NCBI RefSeq assembly: GCF_001717955.1 | Contig: NZ_CP014168.1 | Span: forward strand, 806,001 to 870,000 | DNA from: Sphingomonas panacis | Lineage (GTDB): Bacteria; Pseudomonadota; Alphaproteobacteria; Sphingomonadales; Sphingomonadaceae | DNA length: 64,000 nt | Direction of reading: 5' to 3' | Shown: positions 53,271 to 61,615 of the stretch, one piece after another | How the letters are laid out: every line of letters begins with the position of its first letter | Position numbering within the stretch: the stretch's first letter is position 1 | Position numbers and translations under genes: made by a program | The notes under the pieces: generated by a model | Seen by the model: the letters and a program-made list of their open reading frames with translations, nothing else | Told to the model about the DNA's origin: nothing | The model's database searches: none

Positions 53271-55937
53271 CTAGCCGGAATTCCGCAACGCCGTCGCGAT
53301 CGCGTTGATCGACAGCAGAATCCCCACCCCGACCCGCTCGTCCTCCTCGCCCGCGCGGCGGCGCTTGATAAGCTCGATCTGGAGCATGTTGAGCGGCTCG
53401 ATATACGGCAGCCGCAACCGGATCGACGCATCCAGGGCCGGATGCTTCTCCAGCAGATGCGACTGCCCCGTCGCCGCCAGCAGCGCGTCATACGTCACCT
53501 GCCAGCCGTCGCGGATGCGCGGGAAGATCGCCTGCGCGAGCGCGCGATCCTCGACCAAAGCCGCATAGCGCTCGGCGATCCCCATGTCGGATTTGGCGAT
53601 CACCTGCTCCATGTTGCCGAGCATCGCCGCGAAGAACGGCCAGCCTTGCGCCATTTCGGCGATCAGCCCCTTGTCCTCGAACGCCGCCAGGGCCTGCCCG
53701 ACGCCGTACCAGCCCGGCAGCATCACCCGCGCCTGCGCCCAGCTGAACACCCAGGGGATCGCGCGCAGATCCTCGATCTTGTCCGATTTGGTGCGGCTCG
53801 CCGGGCGCGAGCCGATCTTGAGGCCGGCGATCTCGGTCAGCGGCGTCATCTGGCGGAAGAAGGTGCGGAACCCCTCGGTGCCGTAGACGAGATCGCGGTA
53901 CGCGGTGAACGCATCCTGCGAAATCCGCTCCATCGCGCCCGCGAACCGCGCCTGATCCGCCGCCGACACCGGCTCCAGCGTGGCGAGCAGGGTCGCCGCC
54001 GTCATCGCTTCGAGATTGACCATCGCGCTCTCGCGCGTGCCGTATTTGCCCGCGATCACCTCGCCCTGTTCGGTGATGCGGATGCGGCCCTGCACGGTGC
54101 CGTCGGGCTGCGCACGGATCGCCGCGAACGACGAGCCGCCGCCCCGCCCGACCGCGCCGCCACGACCGTGGAAGAGCTGCATGCCGACGCCCGCCTGCTC
54201 GAACACCGCCTTGAGCGCAGTCGATGCCTTCGAGAGCGACCAGGTCGAGGTGAGATAGCCGCCGTCCTTGTTCGAATCGGAATAGCCGATCATCACTTCC
54301 TGGAAGCCCCGCGCGCGCGTGATCGCGCCGGCCTCGGGCAAAGCGAACCATTCGGTCATGATCTCGGGCGCCGCCTCGAGATCGCCGATCGTCTCGAACA
54401 GCGGCACCGCCATGATCGCGGCGGTCGGCGATGCGCCCGGCCGGTACAGCCCGACTTCCTTGAGCAGCACGTTGATCTCGAGCAGATCCGACACCGACTG
54501 CGCCATCGACACGATGTAATTGGTGATGCAGCCCGGCCCGTATTTGGCATGCGCCTCGGCCGCCGCGCGCACGATCGCCAGTTCGCTTTGCGTCTCGTCC
54601 GAATAGTCGGCGAACGGGCTGGTCAGCGGCCGCGCGTTGGACAGTTCGTGGCGCAGCAGCGACACCCGCTGCGATTCGCCCAGCGCGCGGTAATCGTCCT
54701 CGACCCCCGCCACCTTGAGCAGTTCCGCCACCACACGCTCATGCACCGCGCTGTTCTGGCGCATGTCGAGCGTGGCGAGGTGGAAGCCGAACGTCTCGAC
54801 CGCGCGAATCAGCCGCCCGAGCGCACCCCCGCTCGACAGCGCCCCCGCCCCGCCGGCCCGCAAGGCCCGCGCGATCGCGACCAGATCGGAGCGCAGCGCC
54901 TGCGGATCGGCATAGGGTTCCCCCTTCACCGCAGCCGGCCGCGCCGCCGCCTTGCCGGTGAGCTTCAGATGCGTCGCCGCCAGCCGCGCGTAGATGCCGG
55001 TCAGCGCGCGCCGGTACGGCTCGTCACTTCGGCTCGGGCCGGTGTCGCCGCTCGCCTCGGCCAGCGCCAGCACCGATTCGTCGACGCTCGCCAGTTCGCT
55101 CGAAATCGACAGTTCGGCGCCGAGTTCGCTCAGCGCCTCCAGATAGAATCCGATCACCGCCTCGCACGACCGCCCGAGCGCCGTGCGCAGCGAATCGGCG
55201 GTGACGAACGGATTGCCGTCGCGGTCGCCGCCGATCCAGCTTCCCGGCCGCAGGAAACTCGGCGTGCGCTCGCCAAGCGCGCGGTCCCAGCGCTGGTACA
55301 AGGCGGGCAGCGTCGGCAGGAACACGTCGCGCAGATAGCTGAGCGCGGTCTCGACCTCGTCGGTCACGTACAGCCGCTCGCGCCGCAGCACGCGCGTTTG
55401 CCACAGCAAAGCGATCTGGCGGTAGATCGCCTCCTCGACATCGTCGCCCTCGGGCGTCTCGGCGAGGCCCGCATCTTTCAGCGCCATCAGCTCGGCGATG
55501 CGATTGCGATGGTCGATCATCGACTTGCGCCGCACCTCGGTCGGGTGCGCGGTCAGCACCGGCACGATCAGCGCATGATCGAGCAGCGCCATCACCGCGC
55601 TCTTGTCGATCCCCTCCTCGGCGAGCCGCGCCAGCGCCGAGGCGACATCCGCGCCCTTCTCGGCGGCGACGCCGTGGCGATCCTCGGCGAGATTGGCGAG
55701 CATCGAGAACAGCATGAACCCGCGCACGAAATCGAGCGTCTCGTCGAGGCTGAGACTGCCGAGGCCGAGATCGACCTCGCCCCCCGCGACACCGCGATGC
55801 CGGTCGACCGAGGCGGCGCGGATATACTCGGTCCGCTTGAACAGCATCTCGCCGCCATAGGCACGGATGACGTCGCCGAGCAGCTTGCCCAGGAAACGCA
55901 CGTCGGGGTTGTTCGCGATCGAGGGAAGCTCTGCCAT
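53271..55937 (-). CDS. ppc: Phosphoenolpyruvate carboxylase
   Basis: The product is 888 residues from the ATG complementary to 55935-55937; a start 15 bases upstream is also possible. It converts PEP and bicarbonate to oxaloacetate, refilling the citrate cycle. Active-site landmarks are the His motif VPVLTAHPTEVRRKS, GGDRDGNPFVTADSL, the flexible loop FHGRGGAVGRGGG, and IGYSDSNKDGGYLTS. The C-terminus RVGVGILLSINAIATALRNS is close to the usual allosteric and C-terminal QNTG region, but the last residues read RNSG rather than QNTG. Length matches bacterial enzymes. A divergent small gene starts 110 bases upstream. Confidence 0.95.
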   Translation of the reverse strand: MAELPSIANNPDVRFLGKLLGDVIRAYGGEMLFKRTEYIRAASVDRHRGVAGGEVDLGLGSLSLDETLDFVRGFMLFSMLANLAEDRHGVAAEKGADVASALARLAEEGIDKSAVMALLDHALIVPVLTAHPTEVRRKSMIDHRNRIAELMALKDAGLAETPEGDDVEEAIYRQIALLWQTRVLRRERLYVTDEVETALSYLRDVFLPTLPALYQRWDRALGERTPSFLRPGSWIGGDRDGNPFVTADSLRTALGRSCEAVIGFYLEALSELGAELSISSELASVDESVLALAEASGDTGPSRSDEPYRRALTGIYARLAATHLKLTGKAAARPAAVKGEPYADPQALRSDLVAIARALRAGGAGALSSGGALGRLIRAVETFGFHLATLDMRQNSAVHERVVAELLKVAGVEDDYRALGESQRVSLLRHELSNARPLTSPFADYSDETQSELAIVRAAAEAHAKYGPGCITNYIVSMAQSVSDLLEINVLLKEVGLYRPGASPTAAIMAVPLFETIGDLEAAPEIMTEWFALPEAGAITRARGFQEVMIGYSDSNKDGGYLTSTWSLSKASTALKAVFEQAGVGMQLFHGRGGAVGRGGGSSFAAIRAQPDGTVQGRIRITEQGEVIAGKYGTRESAMVNLEAMTAATLLATLEPVSAADQARFAGAMERISQDAFTAYRDLVYGTEGFRTFFRQMTPLTEIAGLKIGSRPASRTKSDKIEDLRAIPWVFSWAQARVMLPGWYGVGQALAAFEDKGLIAEMAQGWPFFAAMLGNMEQVIAKSDMGIAERYAALVEDRALAQAIFPRIRDGWQVTYDALLAATGQSHLLEKHPALDASIRLRLPYIEPLNMLQIELIKRRRAGEEDERVGVGILLSINAIATALRNSG

Positions 55938-56046
55938 GCGGCGATGCTGCATCGCGGTGCGGGGTTGGTCAAGCGCCGGGGAGGATCGACCATCTTGCCG
56001 CCATGTTCGGCGGCGATGCTGCGCGCACACCATACGAGGGCCAGCG

Positions 56047-56337
56047 ATGCTCGGACTGATGGCGATGTTCCTGCAAGCCGCGCCCGGATCGGCCGATCCG
56101 CCGCCACTGGCGACCGGCCACACCGCGCCCTGCCCGCCCGACGCAGATGGCGATATCGTCGTCTGCGGCCGGCAGGGCCGCGACGAGGCCTACCGGCTGC
56201 GCCCGCTCCCCGAGCGCTACGTCGAGGACCAGCGCCTGCGCCTGAAGCTCCCCGGCGACGCGACGGTCTCACCACACGCCGATCAGGGCCGGCTCGGCGA
56301 CCTGCAGGCGAAGGTGACGCTAAAGATACCGTTCTGA
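56047..56337 (+). CDS. Small exported or membrane-associated protein, unknown
   Basis: The product is 96 residues from ATG 56047 with GAGGG upstream. A short hydrophobic N-terminus (LGLMAMFLQAAPGSA) is probably a signal peptide. The middle, PCPPDADGDIVVCGRQGRDE, has two Cys and a pattern often seen in small sphingomonad proteins, followed by YRLRPLPERYVEDQRL. The C-terminus VTLKIPF ends in an aromatic residue. Function is unknown; the gene is divergent from ppc and faces the HNH gene. Confidence 0.7.
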   Translation: MLGLMAMFLQAAPGSADPPPLATGHTAPCPPDADGDIVVCGRQGRDEAYRLRPLPERYVEDQRLRLKLPGDATVSPHADQGRLGDLQAKVTLKIPF

Positions 56338-56348
56338 CCACATCGTCG

Positions 56349-56366
56349 CCCCGGCGCAGGCCGGGG
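56349..56366. terminator. Small GC hairpin between convergent genes
   Basis: CCCCGG (56349-56354) and CCGGGG (56361-56366) form a 6-bp stem with a six-base loop, between a plus-strand gene ending at 56337 and the HNH gene ending at 56411 on the other strand. It could act for both directions or be a common repetitive palindrome of these genomes. Confidence 0.4.
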
Positions 56367-56410
56367 CCGCTGCGTAATGTGGCGAACCGACCGCCAAGCC
56401 ACCAACCGGC

Positions 56411-56977
56411 TCACGCCTCCAGCTCGACATCCCAATACAGCCAGTCCCGCCAGGTCGCATGCAGGAAGTTCGGCGGAAAGCGCCGGCCATGCTCCTGCAA
56501 CTGCCAGCTCGTCGGGCGGATCGCCTCGATGTGCAGCGGCATCCCCGCCTGCTTGGGCGTCCGCCCGCCCTTCTTGAGGTTACACGGCGCGCACGCGGTC
56601 GCGACATTCTCCCAGGTCGTCCGCCCGCCCTGCGCGCGCGGGATGATATGGTCGAAGGTCAGGTCATGCCCGCAACCGCAATATTGGCATTCGAACTTGT
56701 CGCGCAGGAACAGGTTGAAGCGCGTGAATGCCGGAAACGCGCTCGGCTTCACATATTGCTTGAGCGCGATCACGGACGGCAGTTTGATCCGCGCCGTGGG
56801 GCTGCGCACCTCGCGCTCATATTCGGCGACGATGTCGACACGATCGAGGAACACTGCCTTGATCGCGGTTTGCCACGGCCAGATGCTCAGCGGATAATAG
56901 CTGAGCGGCGTATAATCCGCATTCAGCACCAGCGCCGGGCAGCTATCCGGGTGGCGGATCAAGTCGGGATGGTACAC
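56411..56977 (-). CDS. HNH endonuclease-domain protein
   Basis: The product is 188 residues from a GTG complementary to 56975-56977 with GAGGGG upstream. The HNH/zinc region is at residues about 90-140: FECQYCGCGHDLTFDHIIPR, then WENVATACAPCNLKKGG. Two CxxC pairs bind zinc, and the DHIIPR His is catalytic in active members. The N-terminal part (ALVLNADYTPLSYYPLSIWP) is conserved across a widespread family of chromosomal HNH proteins whose role is not established. It shows no sign of being part of a phage or restriction cluster here. Confidence 0.88.
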   Translation of the reverse strand: MYHPDLIRHPDSCPALVLNADYTPLSYYPLSIWPWQTAIKAVFLDRVDIVAEYEREVRSPTARIKLPSVIALKQYVKPSAFPAFTRFNLFLRDKFECQYCGCGHDLTFDHIIPRAQGGRTTWENVATACAPCNLKKGGRTPKQAGMPLHIEAIRPTSWQLQEHGRRFPPNFLHATWRDWLYWDVELEA

Positions 56978-57079
56978 GTACGCGTTCCCCTCGCTTCCTT
57001 GCGCGGCATTCGCCCACTAGGATGACGTGGTGATGACAGCACAGCGCGCGACTCGCGGTCAAGGGCCGAGGCGAACTTC

Positions 57080-57934
57080 GTGATCGTGACGCGCTTCGCG
57101 CCGAGCCCGACCGGACGGCTCCACATCGGCCACGCCGCCTCGGCGATCCGCGCGCACGACGTTGCGCGCGAGGCCGGCGGACGCTTCCTGCTCCGCATCG
57201 AGGATATCGACGGCACGCGCAGCCGCGCGGAGTTCATCGCCGCAATCGAAGCGGATCTGCGCTGGCTCGGGCTGACCTGGGATGGCCCGGTGTTGCGCCA
57301 GTCGACCCGACTCGACGCGTATGCGCAGGCGCTCGACCGGCTTCGCGGCATGGGGCTGCTCTATCCATGCTTCTGCACCCGCGCCGAGATCGCCGCGAGC
57401 CTCTCCGCGCCGCACGGCGGCCCCGATGGTCCGGTCTATCCCGGCACCTGCCGCCATCTGTCGGCGGCGGAAGCCTCGGCGCGGATCGCCGAGCCGCATT
57501 GCTGGCGGATCGACATGGCGGCGGCGGTCGCGCGCACCGGCCCGCTTCGCTGGCACGACGCCAGCGCCGGCGACATCCCCGCCGATCCGCTCGCCCACGG
57601 CGATGTCGTGCTCGCGCGCAAGGATGCACCAGCGAGCTACCATCTCGCCGTGACGATCGACGATGCGTGGCAAAGCGTGAGCGATATCGTGCGCGGGCAC
57701 GATCTGTTCGCCGCCACCCACGTCCACCGGCTGCTCCAGGCGCTGCTCGGCCTGCCGACGCCACGCTATCACCACCATCCCTTGCTCACCGACGCGAACG
57801 GCAAGCGCCTCGCCAAACGCGACGGCGCGCCGACGCTGGCGGCCTTGCGCGACAGCGGCTTGGATGGCGCGGCGCTCGCCGAGCGATTGCGCACCGGGCG
57901 CCTCCCCGATGGCATCGCCACCGCGAGCGCCTAA
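57080..57934 (+). CDS. gluQ: Glutamyl-Q tRNA(Asp) synthetase
   Basis: The product is 284 residues from GTG 57080. It activates glutamate and attaches it to queuosine in the anticodon loop of tRNA(Asp). It is a truncated class I synthetase: the HIGH motif is in TGRLHIGHA, the KMSKS-like loop is KRLAKRDG, and the anticodon-binding domain is missing. The zinc ligands are in PCFCTRAEI and the Tyr-x-x-x-Cys of VYPGTC. The start immediately before IVTRFAPSPTG matches the family. Its last 23 bases, with stop codon, are duplicated at 58320-58342. Confidence 0.93.
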   Translation: MIVTRFAPSPTGRLHIGHAASAIRAHDVAREAGGRFLLRIEDIDGTRSRAEFIAAIEADLRWLGLTWDGPVLRQSTRLDAYAQALDRLRGMGLLYPCFCTRAEIAASLSAPHGGPDGPVYPGTCRHLSAAEASARIAEPHCWRIDMAAAVARTGPLRWHDASAGDIPADPLAHGDVVLARKDAPASYHLAVTIDDAWQSVSDIVRGHDLFAATHVHRLLQALLGLPTPRYHHHPLLTDANGKRLAKRDGAPTLAALRDSGLDGAALAERLRTGRLPDGIATASA

Positions 57935-57964
57935 ACACGACGCTACGCAAGGATGCACCCGCCC

Positions 57965-58041
57965 CCGTTCGTCCCGAGCGAAGTCGAGGGACGTGCCCCA
58001 CGCGCGCCGCAAGGTGTCTCGACTGCGCTCGACACGAACGG
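57965..58041. repeat. Palindromic repeat element, copy 1
   Basis: The left arm (57965-57988) begins CCGTTCGTCCCGAGCGAAG. The right arm (58018-58041) ends CTCGACACGAACGG. The right arm is the reverse complement of the left with about four mismatches over 24 bases. The inner part begins with GGACGTGCCCCACGCG. Copies 2 and 3 follow within 450 bases, and single arms occur at 2535 and 53133. Such elements are scattered between genes in sphingomonads; a role as REP-like element or transcription barrier is inferred. Confidence 0.75.
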
Positions 58042-58149
58042 TGTGGGAACGGTTGTGTTCGAAGGGTGTCGCACCCGACCGCCAAGCCCGCCAAGCACAC
58101 CCACCCGCATCGCCGCCGCGAACCCCGGACATGACATTACGCCCCCTCC

Positions 58150-58226
58150 CCGTTCGTCCCGAGCGAAGTCGAGGGGCGTGCCCCACGCGCTGCGCGAAGT
58201 GTCTCGACTGCGCTCGACACGAACGG
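58150..58226. repeat. Palindromic repeat element, copy 2
   Basis: This has the same structure as copy 1: left arm 58150-58173, right arm 58203-58226, with identical arm sequences and an almost identical 29-base centre (GGCGTGCCCCACGCGCTGCG). Near identity of arms between copies 1 and 2 suggests recent duplication. Confidence 0.75.
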
Positions 58227-58259
58227 TGGGGGGAGACGAGCGATGCGCAAGTGACTCGC

Positions 58260-58310
58260 TCGCAACGAAGCGCCCGCCGACGAAGCGCCCATCGACAAAG
58301 CGCGCCGAGC
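58260..58310. repeat. Short imperfect tandem repeats
   Basis: Three units of about 15 bases, based on GACGAAGCGCCC, follow one another between repeat copies 2 and 3 (AACGAAGCGCCC, GACGAAGCGCCC, GACAAAGCGCGC). No reading frame or ribosome site accompanies them. Boundaries are approximate. Confidence 0.45.
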
Positions 58311-58319
58311 GCCCCCATT

Positions 58320-58342
58320 GGCATCGCCACCGCGAACGCCTA
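58320..58342 (+). repeat. Duplicated copy of the gluQ 3' end
   Basis: GGCATCGCCACCGCGAACGC followed by CTA matches the last bases of gluQ (57911-57933) at 22 of 23 positions. The copy lies 386 bases beyond the true end. Everything between holds only repeat copies 1 and 2 and the tandem repeats, as if the repeat block had been inserted with a target duplication or the segment had been tandemly duplicated. Confidence 0.6.
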
Positions 58343-58374
58343 GATAGGCAAATCCGCAACGGGTGGACCCTTTC

Positions 58375-58451
58375 CCGTTCGTCCCGAGCGAAGTCGAGGG
58401 ACATGCCCCGCGCGCCGCGCAGGGTGTCTCGGCCTCGCTCGATACGAAACG
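58375..58451. repeat. Palindromic repeat element, copy 3 (degenerate)
   Basis: The left arm 58375-58398 is identical to copies 1 and 2. The right arm (58428-58451) reads CTCGGCCTCGCTCGATACGA and then AACG, with several changes that reduce pairing. It ends about 43 bases before the HIG1-domain gene, whose promoter should lie in or after it. Confidence 0.7.
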
Positions 58452-58493
58452 ACACGGGAAACGATTGTACCCGGTACTCGAACGTAGGCGCGC

Positions 58494-58730
58494 ATGATGA
58501 CCTTCCTCTCCATCTTGCTGATCGCGGCGATGATCGCGGTGGTGGTCGTGCTCATCCGCGGCCTCGCCACCTTCCTGCTCAACGCCAGCGCCGATGCCCG
58601 CAGCGGCGAGACCGGCCCGAGCGAATCGGCGCTCAAATCGAACAAGATGATGCAGTACCGCGTCTTCTTTCAGGCGATCGCGATCTTCATCATCGTGCTG
58701 ATCCTGTTCATCGGCAGCGCGCGAAGCTGA
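58494..58730 (+). CDS. HIG1-domain twin-transmembrane protein
   Basis: The product is 78 residues. Two membrane helices (LSILLIAAMIAVVVVLIRGL and VFFQAIAIFIIVLILFIG) flank a loop with SNKMMQYRVFFQ, the conserved core of the hypoxia-induced-gene-1 domain. Such proteins associate with respiratory complexes in mitochondria and occur in many alphaproteobacteria, often directly before an adenosyltransferase gene as here. ATG 58494 or 58497 may be the start. The next gene begins within 14 bases. Confidence 0.88.
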   Translation: MMTFLSILLIAAMIAVVVVLIRGLATFLLNASADARSGETGPSESALKSNKMMQYRVFFQAIAIFIIVLILFIGSARS

Positions 58731-58743
58731 TCGGACGTTTACC

Positions 58744-59316
58744 CTGGTCAAGCTCAACAAAATCTACACGCGCACCGGCGACGACGGCACCACCGGGCTG
58801 GTCGATGGGTCGCGCGTGTCGAAGGCCGATCCGCGCATGGCCGCGATCGGCGATGTCGATGAGGCGAACAGCGCGATCGGCCTCGCGGTGGTCGCGCTCG
58901 GCGGTGCCGAGTTCGCCGGCGCGCTGACCCGCATCCAGAACGATCTGTTCGATCTCGGCGCCGATCTCGCCACGCCGGGCGCGGATTTCACGCCGTCCGA
59001 AATGACATTGCGCATCGTGGCCGAGCAGGTCGCGCGGCTCGAAGCCGAGATCGACGCGATGAACGACACGCTCGCCCCGCTCACCAGCTTCATCCTGCCC
59101 GGCGGCAGCGCTGCCGGCGCGGCGCTGCACCTCGCCCGCGCGATCGTGCGCCGCGCCGAGCGTACCGCGATCGCGGCGGCGGAAAGCGTTCCGCTCAACC
59201 CGGCCGCGCTCGCCTATCTCAACCGCCTTTCGGATTATCTGTTCGTCGCCAGCCGGTTCGTGAACCAAAATGCCGGTGGCGACGTTTTGTGGGTGCCCGG
59301 AGGCTCACGCTCCTAG
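58744..59316 (+). CDS. Corrinoid adenosyltransferase, PduO/CobO type, apparent CTG start
   Basis: The product is 190 residues. It transfers an adenosyl group from ATP to cob(I)alamin. The ATP motif KIYTRTGDDGTTGLVDGSRV begins three residues after CTG 58744. The conserved region AAIGDVDEANSAIGLA and the helix FILPGGSAAGAALHLARAIVRR follow, with CRRAER replaced by VRRAERT. No ATG, GTG or TTG lies in frame between the stop at 58699 and the ATP motif. The first GTG (58816) is after it and would remove essential residues. CTG aligns with the Met of the usual M-V-K-L-N-K start, and GGA lies 8 bases upstream. The start is therefore read as CTG. It follows the HIG1 gene by 13 bases. Confidence 0.85.
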   Translation: MVKLNKIYTRTGDDGTTGLVDGSRVSKADPRMAAIGDVDEANSAIGLAVVALGGAEFAGALTRIQNDLFDLGADLATPGADFTPSEMTLRIVAEQVARLEAEIDAMNDTLAPLTSFILPGGSAAGAALHLARAIVRRAERTAIAAAESVPLNPAALAYLNRLSDYLFVASRFVNQNAGGDVLWVPGGSRS

Positions 59317-59375
59317 CCGTTCGGTCGCGCACGACCGGTTGACACCCCGGATGACGCGCCGATATGGAGAACATC

Positions 59376-60635
59376 ATGAGAACGCGGCTGGGCCTGTCCC
59401 CTTCCCCCGAGGCGCTTTCCGCGCGGTTCGATGCCGTGCGCGGGCTGAGCGTCGCGCTGGTCGCGCCGCTGTCGGACGCCGATGCGACCGTTCAGTCGAT
59501 GGAGGATGCCTCCCCCGCCAAATGGCATCTCGCGCACACCACCTGGTTCTTCGAGACCTTCGTGCTGCGCGATTTCGTGGCCGGCTATCACCGCTTCGAC
59601 GAGCGTTTCCCGTTCCTGTTCAACAGCTATTACGAGGCGGAAGGCAAGCGCCACAGCCGCGCGCGGCGCGGCATGGTCACCCGCCCCACGCTCGACGAGG
59701 TTCTCGCGTACCGCGCGCATGTCGATGCCGGGATCGTCGCGGCGCTGCCCCGCCTGCCGCACGAAGCGCGCGAGCTGGTGCGGCTTGGCTGCCATCACGA
59801 GGAGCAGCATCAGGAATTGCTGCTCACCGACATCCTGCATCTGATGTCGGAAAACCCGCTCGAACCCGCGGTCTGGCCGGGTGCGCGCAAGGTGCCGGTC
59901 GAAATGCCGGGGCCGGTCGGCTGGATCGAACATGGCGGCGGCGTGGTCGAGATCGGGCATGACGATCCCCACTTCGCCTTCGATAGCGAGGGGCCGCGCC
60001 ACAAGTCGCTGCTGACCCCACACGCCATCGCCGATCGCACCGTCACCAACGGCGAATGGGCCGCGTTCATCGCCGACGGCGGCTATGCCGAGCCGCGCCA
60101 CTGGCTCTCGGACGGCTGGGCGTGGGTGAAAGCCGAAGGCATCACCGCGCCGCTCTATTGGGAGCAGCACGACGGCGTCTGGACGCGATTCGGCCTCGAT
60201 GGCCGCCGCGCGATCGATCCCGCCGCGCCCGTCACCCATGTCAGCCTCTACGAAGCCGACGCCTATGCGACGTGGGCGGGCGCACGCCTGCCGACCGAGT
60301 TCGAATGGGAAGCCGCCGCCGCGTCGCATGATGCCGATGGCGGCAACCAGCTCGACACCGCCGGCCCGGTCGAACCGCGTCCGTCGCTCGGCGGCCCCGC
60401 CTTCTTCGGCGATGTCTGGGAATGGACCGGCAGCGCGTTCCGCCCCTACCCCGGCTTCCGCGCGATCGAGGGCGCGGTCGGCGAATATAACGGCAAGTTC
60501 ATGAGCGGCCAGTTCGTGCTGCGCGGCGGCTCCTGCGCCACCCCGCGCGGCCACGCCCGCGCGAGCTACCGCAACTTCTTCTATCCCCACCAGCGCTGGC
60601 AGTTCACCGGCGTGCGTCTGGCGAAGGATCTCTGA
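59376..60635 (+). CDS. egtB: Ergothioneine biosynthesis protein EgtB-like, DinB/FGE fusion
   Basis: The product is 419 residues from ATG 59376 with GGAG six bases upstream (an ATG at 59364 is the alternative). The N-terminal DinB-like four-helix part carries the iron-binding histidines: KWHLAHTTWFF and HHEEQHQEL (HxxxH). The C-terminal formylglycine-enzyme-like domain has TNGEWAAFIADGGY, LPTEFEWEAAA and FVLRGGSCATPRGHARASYR. EgtB joins a thiol donor to hercynine with oxygen in a non-heme iron reaction, giving the ergothioneine sulfoxide intermediate. The stop overlaps the egtD start (TGATG), so the two are one operon. Confidence 0.92.
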   Translation: MRTRLGLSPSPEALSARFDAVRGLSVALVAPLSDADATVQSMEDASPAKWHLAHTTWFFETFVLRDFVAGYHRFDERFPFLFNSYYEAEGKRHSRARRGMVTRPTLDEVLAYRAHVDAGIVAALPRLPHEARELVRLGCHHEEQHQELLLTDILHLMSENPLEPAVWPGARKVPVEMPGPVGWIEHGGGVVEIGHDDPHFAFDSEGPRHKSLLTPHAIADRTVTNGEWAAFIADGGYAEPRHWLSDGWAWVKAEGITAPLYWEQHDGVWTRFGLDGRRAIDPAAPVTHVSLYEADAYATWAGARLPTEFEWEAAAASHDADGGNQLDTAGPVEPRPSLGGPAFFGDVWEWTGSAFRPYPGFRAIEGAVGEYNGKFMSGQFVLRGGSCATPRGHARASYRNFFYPHQRWQFTGVRLAKDL

Positions 60636-61612
60636 TGCTGAAGCCCGAAATCGAAGATGGCCAGGCCAGTCTGGCCGATCCCGCCTTCCGCGCTGACGTG
60701 CTGCGCGGGTTCGAAATGCGCCCACGCGCGATTCCGGCGCGCTGGTTCTACGACCGGCGCGGCTCGGAACTGTTCGAGGCGATCACCGATCTCCCCGAAT
60801 ATTACCCGACCCGCACCGAAACCGCGATCCTGCGCCGTATCGCGCCCGAGGTGGCGGCGCTCGCCGGGCCGGGCCGCGCTCTGGTCGAATTCGGTTCGGG
60901 CTCGTCGATGAAGACGCCGATCGTGCTGCGTGCGCTCGATCCGTCCGCCTATGTGCCGATCGACATCTCGGGCGATTTCCTGCGCGAATCGTCAGCCGTC
61001 ATCGCCGGTGCGTTTCCCGGCCTGACCGTGCTGCCGGTCGAGGGCGATTTCCTCCGCCCGATCACGCTGCCCGCGCAGATCGCCACCGCGCCCAAGCTCG
61101 GCTTCTTCCCCGGCTCGACGATCGGCAACATGGTGCCGCAATCGTCGGTCGATCTGCTCCGCACGATGAAGGCGTCGCTTGGCGGAGGCGCCATGCTGCT
61201 GATCGGCATGGACCGGATCAAGGACGCAGGCCTGCTCACCGCCGCCTATGACGACACCGCCGGCGTCACCGCCGCCTTCAATCTCAACCTGTTGGATCGC
61301 ATCAACCGCGAACTCGGCGCCGCGCTTCCTGTGGACAACTTTCGCCACGTTGCGCGCTGGAACGACGACCGCGCCCGCATCGAAATGCACCTCGAAGCGC
61401 AGGCCGACTGCGCCTTCACGATCGACGGCCACGCCTTCACGATGGCCGCCGGCGAGACGATCCACACCGAAAACAGCCACAAATACGGCCCCCGCGACGC
61501 CCGCGTCCTGCTCCATTCCGGCGGCTGGACGCCGATCGCCGAATGGACCGATCCCGACGACCTGTTCGCGGTGATCCTCGCCGAAGCCCAGCCGAGCCGC
61601 CTCGCGCCCTAA
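60635..61612 (+). CDS. egtD: L-histidine N(alpha)-methyltransferase EgtD
   Basis: The product is 325 residues. It trimethylates histidine to hercynine using SAM, the first step of ergothioneine synthesis. Landmarks are ARWFYDRRGSELFEAITDLP with YYPTRTE, the SAM loop LVEFGSGSSMKT, FFPGSTIGNM, and near the end the substrate-site region TIHTENSHKYG. Length matches the family. ATG 60635 overlaps the egtB stop. No egtA, egtC or egtE gene is nearby, so the thiol donor and the C-S lyase must be encoded elsewhere. Confidence 0.94.
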   Translation: MLKPEIEDGQASLADPAFRADVLRGFEMRPRAIPARWFYDRRGSELFEAITDLPEYYPTRTETAILRRIAPEVAALAGPGRALVEFGSGSSMKTPIVLRALDPSAYVPIDISGDFLRESSAVIAGAFPGLTVLPVEGDFLRPITLPAQIATAPKLGFFPGSTIGNMVPQSSVDLLRTMKASLGGGAMLLIGMDRIKDAGLLTAAYDDTAGVTAAFNLNLLDRINRELGAALPVDNFRHVARWNDDRARIEMHLEAQADCAFTIDGHAFTMAAGETIHTENSHKYGPRDARVLLHSGGWTPIAEWTDPDDLFAVILAEAQPSRLAP

Positions 61613-61615
61613 CCT

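Noticed and set aside
53442..56897. Plus-strand frame of over 1100 residues opposite ppc
   Set aside because: A long stop-free frame is expected opposite a GC-rich gene; the minus strand encodes an unmistakable PEP carboxylase.
57935..58493. Possible CRISPR array in the gluQ-HIG1 gap
   Set aside because: The repeats are long palindromes in only three copies with no regular unique spacers and no cas genes nearby.
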